Assembly: GCA_020721865.1 (NCBI GenBank) | Contig: DYLW01000022.1 | Location: 1 to 43,966, forward strand | From: Leptospira biflexa | GTDB taxonomy: Bacteria > Spirochaetota > Leptospiria > Turneriellales > DYLW01 | Direction of reading: 5' to 3' | DNA: 43,966 nt | Part shown: positions 25,230 to 33,895 of the stretch, one piece after another | Numbering within the stretch: the stretch's first letter is position 1 | Layout of the letters: each line of letters begins with the position of its first letter | Translations under genes and position numbers: made by a program | Notes under the pieces: model-generated | The model's input: the letters and a program-made list of their open reading frames with translations, nothing else | What the model was told of the DNA's origin: nothing | The model's database searches: none

Positions 25230-25835
25230 ATGAAATATTTTGAAAACAAAATCACCAGTTTTTTTGTAATTATTCTTTTATCGCTTCCCATTGGGCAGAT
25301 ATTTGGGGAATATGAAATTGATGAATGGAGATTCCGCCCGCAGCTTGGGATCTGGTTTGGGCCGGTGGCTCCCGTTCCCGGTACAAAAATCGCGGAGTCC
25401 CTCAACACATATTTGGGTGGGGGTATGTTTTTCCGGTTCAATATTCCATCCGACAACCTCTGGACGGAGCTGGGGGTTTCCTACAGTCATTACAAATCCA
25501 ATGGCCCGGAGAAGCTGTACAGCGTTCCCTATTATGCGGCTCTTTCTTATATCCTCCCTCTGGAAACCGCTGTCCAGTTCATGGTCAAGGGCGGAGTGGG
25601 GCTCAATTACCTGTATGTGAAGCCGGAATATAAATATAACACCCACCCCATTTTATTCATTGGAACAGAATTTTCGTTTCCAGCCGGAAAATGGGTAAAC
25701 ATTGGTTTGCGGGGAGATTATTATTTTGTGTATGAAAAATATCTGGATGCTCCCAAAGAAAACCCGAATTTTGAGGTGATCAATGGCCACTTTTTTAACG
25801 TGGGTTTGATGGTAAATTTTAATTTGGTACGATGA
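25230..25835 (+). CDS. Predicted outer-membrane beta-barrel protein
   Basis: A 201-residue exported protein. The ATG at 25230 gives a signal peptide (MKYFENKITS, hydrophobic FFVIILLSLPIG, cleavage near IFG-EYE); an upstream TTG at 25191 would bury it behind 13 extra residues. The mature part shows alternating aromatic/polar strands with turns (FRPQLGIWFGP, LWTELGVSYSHY, VKGGVGLNYLYV, WVNIGLRGDYYFVY) and a C-terminal strand FFNVGLMVNFNLVR, as in small OmpW/OmpA-type eight-stranded barrels. It precedes a lipoprotein gene by 4 nt, so the two likely act together at the outer membrane. No specific function is assigned. Confidence 0.75.
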   Translation: MKYFENKITSFFVIILLSLPIGQIFGEYEIDEWRFRPQLGIWFGPVAPVPGTKIAESLNTYLGGGMFFRFNIPSDNLWTELGVSYSHYKSNGPEKLYSVPYYAALSYILPLETAVQFMVKGGVGLNYLYVKPEYKYNTHPILFIGTEFSFPAGKWVNIGLRGDYYFVYEKYLDAPKENPNFEVINGHFFNVGLMVNFNLVR

Positions 25836-25839
25836 CGTT

Positions 25840-27045
25840 ATGAGAAACAGATACACATTGATTTCTGCAATTATCCTTTTGGTTTTAACGATGAATTCCT
25901 GTTTTACCAATGAGCCGGTATTATCCCAGCTTTATAATGACCGGATCACGCTCATTGTAAAAGGAACCTATGAAAGCAATGATCCTTACGGCTGGCAGGG
26001 GATCTACACCGATGACGGAGTAACCACAAGAGGGATTAACTTTACCAATAATATCAACAACCAGAGTGAAGTCAAATGGTATATTGATCTGGCGGAAATG
26101 CGCATGGCCCAGGGAACCGGAAAGCCGTCCGGAGACACCAATGCGGAATACTATATGCTCTTCGCCCAGGAACGGCAGGTGATGTGCTCGGATACATCCG
26201 CTCTCTACGGGAAATCTCTGGATACCTGTATTTCAGAAAATGGCACGGCCAAATTGAATGCCTTCTTTGGGGATGGGCTTCAGATTCCCGCCGTGGATGT
26301 AAAAGCCGGGGACTATAATCATTTTACCATATATTTCCGGAAGCTGGTGACCTGGCCATCAGAAAAATACACGGCCGTTGCATATTCGGGTGATCTGGTC
26401 ACCCTGTTTGATAACCGCTATATCTATGGTACCAATATTGAAAATATCTACCAGTACAAATCCACAGATTTTAGCACTCCGGTGCTGTTTCCCCTTCAGC
26501 GAACCGATTTGTCTCTGCATGTGGAAGATTCTGAGCGTCCCTATGTAATGGAAGTGAGAATATTTCTGAAAAATCTGATGATGAAGCATGTGATGGATTA
26601 CACAACCACCAATGAACAGATCAGTTTTGTGGGTCCCTCTGACTGGGCAGCAAACCACCAGTATAACGTGGCCACCTACCAGGAAGCTATGGGGGAAAAT
26701 ATGATCTTTACCGCCCGGATCTACCATCCGGATGATGTGGGGTCCATCCAGGTCACTTCTGGCGGCGGAGCGAACTGCTATTTTGCCGTGGTAAAATCTG
26801 GGGAAAGTTTTGATCCTCTTTCCAGATTGCCTTTGGCTGCGACCCAAGCCACCAATAATTATCTGATAAAAAATCTCCCTTCCGGAAGTTATGATTTGTA
26901 TAAGACCTGTGACACAAAGTGGTATAAATCAGGTGGTTTGACAGTTGAGGCTAACAAAGATGGTTACCCTGAAACAGCAACAATATGCAATGGTGGTTTA
27001 CCCATCACCGTAACGGCGGGACAGGTCTCCACCGGCGGGTGCTGA
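25840..27045 (+). CDS. Conserved-type lipoprotein of unknown function
   Basis: A 401-residue lipoprotein: signal peptide with core LISAIILLVLTM and lipobox MNSC, lipidated Cys21. The mature protein is rich in Tyr, Asn and beta-type segments. It carries seven further cysteines, among them VMCSDTS/LDTCISE, GANCYFAV, KTCDTKWY, ATICNGG and the very C-terminal GGC. This suggests disulfides in an exposed protein. The last ~80 residues (NYLIKNLPSGSYDLYKTC) look like a carboxypeptidase-regulatory or Ig-like fold. I do not recognise the family. It starts 4 nt after the barrel gene, suggesting co-expression. It converges on the SpoIIE phosphatase gene 18 nt away, with no clear terminator between. Confidence 0.75.
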   Translation: MRNRYTLISAIILLVLTMNSCFTNEPVLSQLYNDRITLIVKGTYESNDPYGWQGIYTDDGVTTRGINFTNNINNQSEVKWYIDLAEMRMAQGTGKPSGDTNAEYYMLFAQERQVMCSDTSALYGKSLDTCISENGTAKLNAFFGDGLQIPAVDVKAGDYNHFTIYFRKLVTWPSEKYTAVAYSGDLVTLFDNRYIYGTNIENIYQYKSTDFSTPVLFPLQRTDLSLHVEDSERPYVMEVRIFLKNLMMKHVMDYTTTNEQISFVGPSDWAANHQYNVATYQEAMGENMIFTARIYHPDDVGSIQVTSGGGANCYFAVVKSGESFDPLSRLPLAATQATNNYLIKNLPSGSYDLYKTCDTKWYKSGGLTVEANKDGYPETATICNGGLPITVTAGQVSTGGC

Positions 27046-27063
27046 CCCGGAATTGGTTTTCTC

Positions 27064-28977
27064 TTATTCAATATCTACAATAAGAAATGTAATGTCGTCT
27101 TCCGTCACGGCGTTTTTTCCTGCCCACTGCCGCAGGCGGGACGTCAGAAATTGGGCAAACTCCTCCGCGTTTTTATCTTTCCCGGAGCGGATGATGTTGT
27201 GGAATTCCTGATCCCCAAACTGTGCACCGGCAGAACCACGGGTTTCTTCTACGCCGTCCGTGTAAAAAATCAGCCTGTCCCCGTGGATGATTTCTGCCCT
27301 TCTGTTTTCGTAAGATGCGGATTGGGCAAAGCCAATCATTCTTCCCTTCGCGGTTAATTCCATTATCTGATCGTTTGTCTTTCTGTGCAGCAGGATGGGG
27401 GGATGACCAGCGTTGGAATATTCCAGGATTCCCGCTTCCACGTCCAGCCACCCATAGGCCGCTGTGATAAAGTGGTTTTCCATGTTATTAGTGAGAATCT
27501 GGTTCATGCGGGAGAGAAGAGAGGAGGGTTTGTCCGCGATTTCTGCCAGAATATGAAATGATATTTTCGCCATGGACGCAATGAGAGCGGCGGGAATTCC
27601 ATGTCCGGACACATCAGCAATCAGAATACCGATTTTTTTATTATCTGCTATGTGATAGTCATAAAGGTCTCCCCCCACCGCCTCCATGGGAATAAATCGG
27701 GCGGCCATTGAAATTCCCTTTATGGAGGGCAGTTTTCCGGGGATGGTGGATTGCTGGATTTTATGGGCCACATTGAGTTCCATATTATAATTTTCCAGAT
27801 TTTGGTATGTATGAATATATCTGTTTACCAGAATTATGGCCATACTCAGGATAAGCATGGCCATCCCAATATGTGCCAGTGGAAGAACATTGGCTACAAG
27901 TCCGCTCACAGCAATGCTCACGTCAAAAAGACCAAAAAAAACCAGAGTTCCCATCCCCATTAAAAAAATCCTGGCCTCCCGGTCTCCGGCAAGAACTTTT
28001 TTAAATACGGCATAGATAATAATAAAAGACGAAGCAGATTCCAAAATATAAAACGGAAACCGGAGGTACAATCCTTTAGTGGTTCCGGAGATTATTATTG
28101 CCATGGAAAGAAGGCAATAACCCAGATGAATCTGCCAGATCCGGCGGAATATGGTTTTCCATTTTGAATCAAAAATAGACTCCAGAAAAAGGGCAACCCA
28201 CATCGGCATCTGGAATAAGGACATAAGCCATAAAAAGAACCATAATCCTGGTGAGTCCAAAAATAGCTGTCTCACATCCGTATAAAAAAATGTATAGATG
28301 GCCATACTTAGAGAGAAAAAGCTGAATGCAAAAAAGGTTTTGTCTGTCTTCCTGCTTAAATAAAATAAAATACTTACGATGAAAATGAATAGATACACAA
28401 TTCCCAGACCCAGGCGGAGAATGTCATTTTTTATGATGCGGGGAATGTGTGCCCAAATGGGACCAATGTGGAATTCCCCTATAAATCCGGAGAATACATA
28501 TCCTGAATAAACTTTCAGGTAAAGATAACTTCTGCCCGATTGGTTTTCCAGCGACAGAATTTTCCATCGGTTTCCGGTGGCATTGTATAGATTAGTGGTG
28601 TTCATCTGGCCGGACTGGTATAGCATTTTTCCATGGAAAAACACTTGGCATTGTTCAATGGGAATGGGGATAAAAACGGAAGGATACTTTTCCTCGGAAA
28701 TATCTGGTATCATTGTGCGGAACCAGTAAATATGATCCTCGGAATTGTTTTTCAACATTGGTTTTTTAATGGGGATCCAGTTTTGGTTGTTTTTGCTTCG
28801 GGGACTGCCATCTTCCATGATCACTTCACTGCCAGGTAGATATTCCCATTGTCTCAGGATGGATGTTTCCTGCGAGGAAAAGAATTTCCCGCCGACGATA
28901 AACAACCCTATAATGGCCATAAGCGAAAAAAACAATGCGAGTCTCGTTCTTTTCTTGAACCGTGCGGTTTTTTTCAT
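27064..28977 (-). CDS. 7TM-DISM sensor with SpoIIE/RsbU serine phosphatase domain
   Basis: A 637-residue membrane signalling protein. After an N-terminal helix (about 13-32) comes a ~150-residue extracytoplasmic beta domain of the 7TMR-DISMED2 type (WFRTMIPDI, CQVFFHGKMLYQSGQ, YLYLKVYSG), then seven hydrophobic helices (about 185-385), a short coiled linker (NYNMELNVAHKIQQSTIPGKLP) and a PP2C-like SpoIIE domain. The phosphatase motifs are complete: AVGGDLYDY, LIADVSGHGIPAALIA, YSNAGHPPILLHR, FYTDGVEETRG and TEDDITFLIV, giving the metal-binding aspartates. Such proteins dephosphorylate anti-anti-sigma (STAS) proteins in partner-switching cascades. No anti-sigma partner is in the window. No strong ribosome site is seen. 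Confidence 0.92.
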   Translation of the reverse strand: MKKTARFKKRTRLALFFSLMAIIGLFIVGGKFFSSQETSILRQWEYLPGSEVIMEDGSPRSKNNQNWIPIKKPMLKNNSEDHIYWFRTMIPDISEEKYPSVFIPIPIEQCQVFFHGKMLYQSGQMNTTNLYNATGNRWKILSLENQSGRSYLYLKVYSGYVFSGFIGEFHIGPIWAHIPRIIKNDILRLGLGIVYLFIFIVSILFYLSRKTDKTFFAFSFFSLSMAIYTFFYTDVRQLFLDSPGLWFFLWLMSLFQMPMWVALFLESIFDSKWKTIFRRIWQIHLGYCLLSMAIIISGTTKGLYLRFPFYILESASSFIIIYAVFKKVLAGDREARIFLMGMGTLVFFGLFDVSIAVSGLVANVLPLAHIGMAMLILSMAIILVNRYIHTYQNLENYNMELNVAHKIQQSTIPGKLPSIKGISMAARFIPMEAVGGDLYDYHIADNKKIGILIADVSGHGIPAALIASMAKISFHILAEIADKPSSLLSRMNQILTNNMENHFITAAYGWLDVEAGILEYSNAGHPPILLHRKTNDQIMELTAKGRMIGFAQSASYENRRAEIIHGDRLIFYTDGVEETRGSAGAQFGDQEFHNIIRSGKDKNAEEFAQFLTSRLRQWAGKNAVTEDDITFLIVDIE

Positions 28978-29140
28978 TGTATATGATTTCTAAAGATTCG
29001 GTTGTGAAGTCAAGAAATTTACCTTTGGCATTTTCCGGATTAAGAATGGAAGACCAATTGGTCCGGAAATTGGCTATTAACCACGTATATAGAAGAAAAA
29101 TTCCTTTCCGCCGGCAGGGAATGACCGGAAAAGACACAAA

Positions 29141-30787
29141 ATGAAAAAAATATATATCTGGCCATGGCCTTTGTTTCTGCTGACGTTGAGCTCGGCATTT
29201 TTTGCGGCATCTTTTGCCCCCTGGCATTTGTGGCCTCTGGGATTTTTTTCTCTGGTATTTATTTTTATTCTTCTGGAAAAGCAGATTCCCAATAAACGGA
29301 CCGCCATTGCGTGGGGATTTATTCTGGGATTGGCTACGGACATCTTTGCGTATTCCTGGATTTTGTATACCATGATGGTCTTTGGACATCTGCCGGCATT
29401 GCCTGCCGCCTTGTTATTCATCGCTTATGCTTTTTTTACCAATCTTCGCTTTGGGTTTTTTTTTCTGGGCGTATATTTCTGGCAGAAAAAATCGTATAGC
29501 CCCCGGACATTTTCTATGGGTTTGTTATTTGCGGTTTTCTGGTATTTTTCTGAAAGGTTTGTCTGGCAGCTTTTTCCCTGGTACGGTGGAAATCTGGTGT
29601 CCGGCAACCTTCTGTTTATCCAGATTGTGGATGTTGTGGGGATTTATGGGGCATCATTCTTTTGGTTTCTTGCAAATTATTTTATGTATCTTCTGCTTGC
29701 CCTGGGGTCACAAAAATTACCGTCCCGCTATCATCTGAATCCGGGGTTTCCTCTACCCTGGACTTACGTTTCCATGGGATTTGTCCTCATCCTGGCTATT
29801 CATTTATATGGTTTTTTTGCCATGAAATATTGGGATGGACAATACTCCCATGCACCCAAGAAAATTGTTGGGATTGCACAGGGAAACACTCCGCTTTCCT
29901 TTGCCCATGTCCAGAACATGCGTGATTTCCTGAATGAAACCACCACAAACATGGTGGATCAAACCATCCGGCTTCATGACGTGGCGGTGCGGAAACATGG
30001 AAAGCTGGATCTGGTGATCTGGCCGGAAAGTGCGGTGCCCTTTCTGAAATATAACCAGTCCGATTTTTTACGCAAAGAAATCGGACGGATGTATGAGAGC
30101 ATTCATTCTGAATTTGTCTTTAACGACATTCTGGATAAGTATGTTTTTATTGATAATAAATATATCCACAAGAGCTACAGTAATGTATGGTTTTTTAACG
30201 CGGAAGGGAAAATTACCGCAAGCTATCAGAAAAATTATCCGCTGCCTTTTGGGGAGTATATCCCTCTGGGCAGTCTTTTTCCGGTGGTTTATGACATCAT
30301 GCCGGAGGTTTCCAACTTTGACGCGTCCGGGGAAGTTTCACTTTTTATGGGAAATACAGGAAATATACTTCCTTCCATTTGTTATGAAACCATTCTGCCC
30401 GGCTTTATCTGGGATTTCCAGAAGCAAACCGGAAGAAAGGCACAGATGATTGTGAACCTGACCAATGACACCTGGTTTGGGGATACCATTGAAACCTATG
30501 AACACCTGGAACTGGCAAAAATCCGGGCAACGGAATACCGGCTTCCCCTTCTCCGGGCGGTGAATTCCGGCGTCTCCGGTTATATTGATTACAATGGGAG
30601 ATTGTGGGAACCCACGGAAAAATTTACCCGGGTATCCAGAATTTATGCCGTTCCTGTTCTGGAAAAAAGCAGAAAAACGGTCTATGCCATGATGGGTAAC
30701 TATACAATGGATATTCTGACATTGCTTCTGGCCGGATTTTTATTTTTCCGGGAATGGAAATCCCGCCGTAATTGCGGAAACGATTAG
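29141..30787 (+). CDS. lnt: Apolipoprotein N-acyltransferase Lnt
   Basis: Lnt performs the third step of lipoprotein maturation, N-acylating the lipidated cysteine at the periplasmic face of the inner membrane. The N-terminal ~215 residues contain about six hydrophobic helices with SFAPWHLWPLGFFSL and WQLFPWYGGN. The nitrilase-like domain carries the full triad: Glu296 (VIWPESAVPF), Lys364 (SYQKNYPLPFGEYIP) and Cys414 (PSICYE), plus MIVNLTNDTWFG. A final helix closes the protein. Length (548) is normal. Its start overlaps the stop of a small upstream frame as ATGA, the meaning of which is unclear. It converges on the GerMN gene with a 4-nt stop overlap. The several lipoproteins nearby are natural substrates. 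Confidence 0.95.
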   Translation: MKKIYIWPWPLFLLTLSSAFFAASFAPWHLWPLGFFSLVFIFILLEKQIPNKRTAIAWGFILGLATDIFAYSWILYTMMVFGHLPALPAALLFIAYAFFTNLRFGFFFLGVYFWQKKSYSPRTFSMGLLFAVFWYFSERFVWQLFPWYGGNLVSGNLLFIQIVDVVGIYGASFFWFLANYFMYLLLALGSQKLPSRYHLNPGFPLPWTYVSMGFVLILAIHLYGFFAMKYWDGQYSHAPKKIVGIAQGNTPLSFAHVQNMRDFLNETTTNMVDQTIRLHDVAVRKHGKLDLVIWPESAVPFLKYNQSDFLRKEIGRMYESIHSEFVFNDILDKYVFIDNKYIHKSYSNVWFFNAEGKITASYQKNYPLPFGEYIPLGSLFPVVYDIMPEVSNFDASGEVSLFMGNTGNILPSICYETILPGFIWDFQKQTGRKAQMIVNLTNDTWFGDTIETYEHLELAKIRATEYRLPLLRAVNSGVSGYIDYNGRLWEPTEKFTRVSRIYAVPVLEKSRKTVYAMMGNYTMDILTLLLAGFLFFREWKSRRNCGND

Positions 30788-31377
30788 AGAACAATCCGGA
30801 TATTTTTAATCTGGGGGAGGTTTTCATACAGCGACCGCTCAACGGCATAAAAAAGCAGTTTCTGTTTTTTCTCATCCAGATTCACCATGGCCGATGTATT
30901 GAGGTGTAGAATCAGGTTTCCATCCTGGAGCCATATACTCTTCACCAGATGTTTTTCCCGGGTTAAGCGTACCAGCTTCATATTCGCCGGTCCCAGAATT
31001 AGCTCCTGGATAATCAGCCGCACATTCTGCATCAGGGCGGATTTTTTTTCCGCCTCCGTTCCAGACTGGGGGATTTCTTCCAGAAAAACTTTCTGCCGGC
31101 TCTCCATCACAAGATCCTTGAGTTCATACTCTTTTTCCGTATCTATGGAAAACAGAAAGCTGTCCTTGGGAAAATATAATTTTGCCACCGCTCTGGAATC
31201 CACCGGGGGAGCATCCAGGAAGCGAAGAGGATTGATAAAATTTAATGGGTTAATTCCGGCAAAAAAAAGAAAGCCTGTAAAATTAACGGCAATCAAAGTA
31301 AAAAAAATGCGTATGACCATAACCGGGTCATTCAGTTTATTGAGAATGTTATCGATAGCTTCCCGTTTAAATTTCAC
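30784..31377 (-). CDS. GerMN-domain membrane protein
   Basis: A 197-residue protein with an N-terminal membrane helix (about residues 20-45: IRIFFTLIAVNFTGFLFFAG) and an extracytoplasmic GerMN domain: VAKLYFPKDSFLF, the helix ALMQNVRLIIQELILGPA, then VRLTREKHLVKSIWLQDGNLILHLNTSAM. GerMN domains occur in envelope proteins, including ones with amidase partners, and are not limited to spore formers. The start is GTG at 31377, chosen because GGAGGG lies 5 nt upstream; an ATG at 31425 would extend it into the amidase gene. It is last of the eleven-gene run and 19 nt from the amidase stop, supporting a cell-wall role. Confidence 0.82.
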   Translation of the reverse strand: MKFKREAIDNILNKLNDPVMVIRIFFTLIAVNFTGFLFFAGINPLNFINPLRFLDAPPVDSRAVAKLYFPKDSFLFSIDTEKEYELKDLVMESRQKVFLEEIPQSGTEAEKKSALMQNVRLIIQELILGPANMKLVRLTREKHLVKSIWLQDGNLILHLNTSAMVNLDEKKQKLLFYAVERSLYENLPQIKNIRIVL

Positions 31378-31396
31378 AATTTCCCTCCGGAAACAA

Positions 31397-32494
31397 TTAT
31401 TCCATACCGGGGCGGTTCCGTACAAAAGCCTTGATTCCGTTTTCTACGCCCACAGATATTTTTTGCCAGTAATTTTCCTGATTCATGGCGGCTGCTTCTC
31501 TGGGATTGGAAAGATACCCAATTTCCAGTAAAACAGAGGGCATCAACGCACCGCGTAATACAGAAAAATCTGCCTTGCGGACACCCCGTCCCACGGTGGT
31601 TCCCCGCATGCTTGCCAATAACGATCTGTTAATTTGTCTGGCAAGCATTTTACTTTCCGCCTGTATTTGGGTATTTATTAAAACGGATTCCAGCTTTTTT
31701 GCGTATCCGGGGCCATCAGCAATGCCGTTTTCACGGAGACTCACTTCCCGTGCTTCATCATTGGATGGGTTGGAATCCAGATAAAAAACTTCAAAGCCGT
31801 TCACTCTGGAGACAAAAGAAGCATTACAGTGAATACTTATGAAAATGCCCATTTCGCCCGGTCTCATAATTTCATTGGCAATATCAGATCTTTTTTCCAG
31901 ATTGAGAAAAATATCGGAGTGGCGGGTCAGGTATACCCGGGTCTGCGGAAATTTTTTCCTGAGGTGTTTATAAAGATGGCGGGATGTAGCCAGAGTGATA
32001 TTTTTTTCCCTGTATCTTTTATTCAACGTGCCGGGATCCCGCCCACCATGCCCGGGATCGATAACAATAAAATCCGGATAATTATTTTTTGTCTCCGGCA
32101 ATGCAACGGATGGTTTCTCCTTGTTCGGTATATTCACATCGGATGGGGGAGGGTCATCCCCTTTGTACGATGGCCGCGTCACATTCAGATTATTTTTTAC
32201 AAAATCTGCATCCAGATAAATCCGGGCGGGGGTCACATGGGGCGGAGAGCGGAGAGTGTATATTCTGGAGTTATAAACAAATACGGATTCTCCATCGGCA
32301 AAATAAAATTTTTTGCCTCCCTGGATCACAATGAAATGGGAGGAGTATGTTTCCCGCTCAAAGATAACTCCATATTTTTTCAGGGAATTATCAGAAATAT
32401 AGTGTGTCTCTCTGGCTGCAAATCCAGCGTTGCCGGGAAATATAATGGCAATTATCAGAAAGATAATTATTCGGGGAAGGTCAGAGCGATTCAC
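31397..32494 (-). CDS. N-acetylmuramoyl-L-alanine amidase (Amidase_3)
   Basis: A zinc amidase that cleaves the peptide from MurNAc in peptidoglycan, probably for cell separation. The signal peptide is RSDLPRIIIFLIIAIIFPGNA-like at the N-terminus. The catalytic domain (about 140-365) has the zinc motifs IDPGHGGRDPG, ISIHCNA and VLLEIGYLSNP, the last with the catalytic Glu. In front is a ~100-residue beta-rich domain (KKYGVIFERETYSSHFIVIQGG), comparable to wall-targeting modules. GTG at 32494 is preferred because it starts a normal signal peptide; the TTG at 32527 adds 11 residues. The start overlaps tadA by 14 nt, and the GerMN gene follows. Confidence 0.92.
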   Translation of the reverse strand: MNRSDLPRIIIFLIIAIIFPGNAGFAARETHYISDNSLKKYGVIFERETYSSHFIVIQGGKKFYFADGESVFVYNSRIYTLRSPPHVTPARIYLDADFVKNNLNVTRPSYKGDDPPPSDVNIPNKEKPSVALPETKNNYPDFIVIDPGHGGRDPGTLNKRYREKNITLATSRHLYKHLRKKFPQTRVYLTRHSDIFLNLEKRSDIANEIMRPGEMGIFISIHCNASFVSRVNGFEVFYLDSNPSNDEAREVSLRENGIADGPGYAKKLESVLINTQIQAESKMLARQINRSLLASMRGTTVGRGVRKADFSVLRGALMPSVLLEIGYLSNPREAAAMNQENYWQKISVGVENGIKAFVRNRPGME

Positions 32495-32963
32495 TAAGAT
32501 TCTTATCGGCGTGTCTGCGGGAGGCAAAAAAGCTTTTTAGAAGGCCGGCGGAATCCCATTGCGGATTGTTATAGTAATACCATTCAGGCCGATGGTTGAT
32601 TCCGGGGTTCCGGAGGATTTCTGTCAAGGAATAATTCTTTTCATCATAAGCCAGAAAATGTACCGCAGGGATCCGGAACCCGATGATGGCTCCCGTGCAC
32701 ATGAGGCAGGGCTCCAGAGTGACAAAAAGCTCCACATCTCCCAGTCTTTCATTCTTGAGTATCCGGGCTACTTTCTGCAATACCAGCATTTCTGCGTGAG
32801 CTGCTGCACTCCGGTTGCCGATGATACGGTTTCTATCGCGGGCGATAATTTTCCCTTTGTAAACGGCCACACATCCAACCGGAACTTCTCCGGAAAGACC
32901 TGCCCGTCCGGCACATTTCATGGCTTCCCGGAATGCACGGTGAATCACTTCCGGGGATAGCAT
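32481..32963 (-). CDS. tadA: tRNA adenosine deaminase TadA-type
   Basis: A zinc deaminase converting A34 to inosine in tRNA-Arg(ACG). The zinc motifs are AAAHAEML (HAE, with the proton-shuttling Glu) and TLEPCLMCTGAI (PCXXC). The EVPVGCVAV opening and NRSAAAHAE context are those of TadA. At 160 residues the length is right, although the C-terminal part (INHRPEWYYYNNPQ) departs from the standard. A related cytidine or guanine deaminase cannot be wholly excluded. It begins 1 nt after the protease gene stop and overlaps the amidase start. Confidence 0.86.
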   Translation of the reverse strand: MLSPEVIHRAFREAMKCAGRAGLSGEVPVGCVAVYKGKIIARDRNRIIGNRSAAAHAEMLVLQKVARILKNERLGDVELFVTLEPCLMCTGAIIGFRIPAVHFLAYDEKNYSLTEILRNPGINHRPEWYYYNNPQWDSAGLLKSFFASRRHADKNLSESL

Positions 32964-32964
32964 T

Positions 32965-33894
32965 TTAATATCCCTGATTTATGTAATGGATGATAAAAGT
33001 TTCCACGGAAGAAGCGGACGCTGCGAAAGTGACCGTTGCCTGTATGGATTTATATCCCATGGGATTACCGGGCGTGGGGATTTCACGGCGGGTATTCCAG
33101 GCCCGCAAAACCACTCCGGTATAATGATAATTCCCCCGGCTATCCTTTGCCAGAATTCCGGAACCACTATCACCATTAAAAACGGGAAAGGAATACAGAT
33201 CTTCCTCGCTGGCGGAAAGTTCGTATAAAACCGCATCCGCTTCCGTTTTTCTGAGATTATACATTATCTCAATAGCTTTTGTATCGTATTCCATTTTATG
33301 CCCGGAGACTTCAAAAGCGGCGGAATCGGGATGGTATTGCAGATTCACCTTATGTTCCCGCTTATTCCCATGGTAAAATTCTTCCATTGTGTATGATGCC
33401 AGAAATGGCTCCTGCTTTTTTTTTCCGCTGAGAATCTTTAAAAATGAAAATTTTTCCATTTTTCCCGTCCCGCTAAAAAGAGAGATTACACTTTTCTGAA
33501 AAATATCCGCATCCGAATATACCAGAGCCAGATCTTTTTTTTCATCCAGAGAAAGCGGAAAAATGGGGTAGCAGATTCCGTGGATTCTGTCTTCCTGGGT
33601 AACTGCACACATATTACTTTTTTCACGGATCACATGATATGCTGTGATCAGATAGCCATTGCCAATTAGAAACGCTCGCCCAGAGGTTCCATCCGGTGTC
33701 TGGATGTCAAACAATCGTTCTGCGATCTGTGGCATGGACAGCCCTGTATCATTGTTGGATGTGATGAAATGAGACAGGGTTTTATTTTCTTGTTCTTTAA
33801 AAGACGGACGGTCTGGCGTCCTCAGAAAAAAAAAGCCATGATACCCCACCACAAAAAGAGTCAATACAACCGGGATAAAAATCTTTTTTCTCAT
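32965..33894 (-). CDS. Trypsin-like serine protease (S1 fold), exported
   Basis: A 309-residue protein with an N-terminal signal anchor (IFIPVVLTLFVVGYHGFFFL). The chymotrypsin-fold catalytic triad is visible: His in GYLITAYHVI, Asp in KKDLALVYS and Ser in FNGDSGSGIL. The oxyanion GDSGSG is canonical. No PDZ domain follows, so this is not a DegP/HtrA chaperone-protease; an internal ~70-residue insert separates Asp from Ser. It lies 1 nt after hslU in the run and immediately before tadA. A periplasmic quality-control or processing role is inferred. Confidence 0.85.
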   Translation of the reverse strand: MRKKIFIPVVLTLFVVGYHGFFFLRTPDRPSFKEQENKTLSHFITSNNDTGLSMPQIAERLFDIQTPDGTSGRAFLIGNGYLITAYHVIREKSNMCAVTQEDRIHGICYPIFPLSLDEKKDLALVYSDADIFQKSVISLFSGTGKMEKFSFLKILSGKKKQEPFLASYTMEEFYHGNKREHKVNLQYHPDSAAFEVSGHKMEYDTKAIEIMYNLRKTEADAVLYELSASEEDLYSFPVFNGDSGSGILAKDSRGNYHYTGVVLRAWNTRREIPTPGNPMGYKSIQATVTFAASASSVETFIIHYINQGY

Positions 33895-33895
33895 G

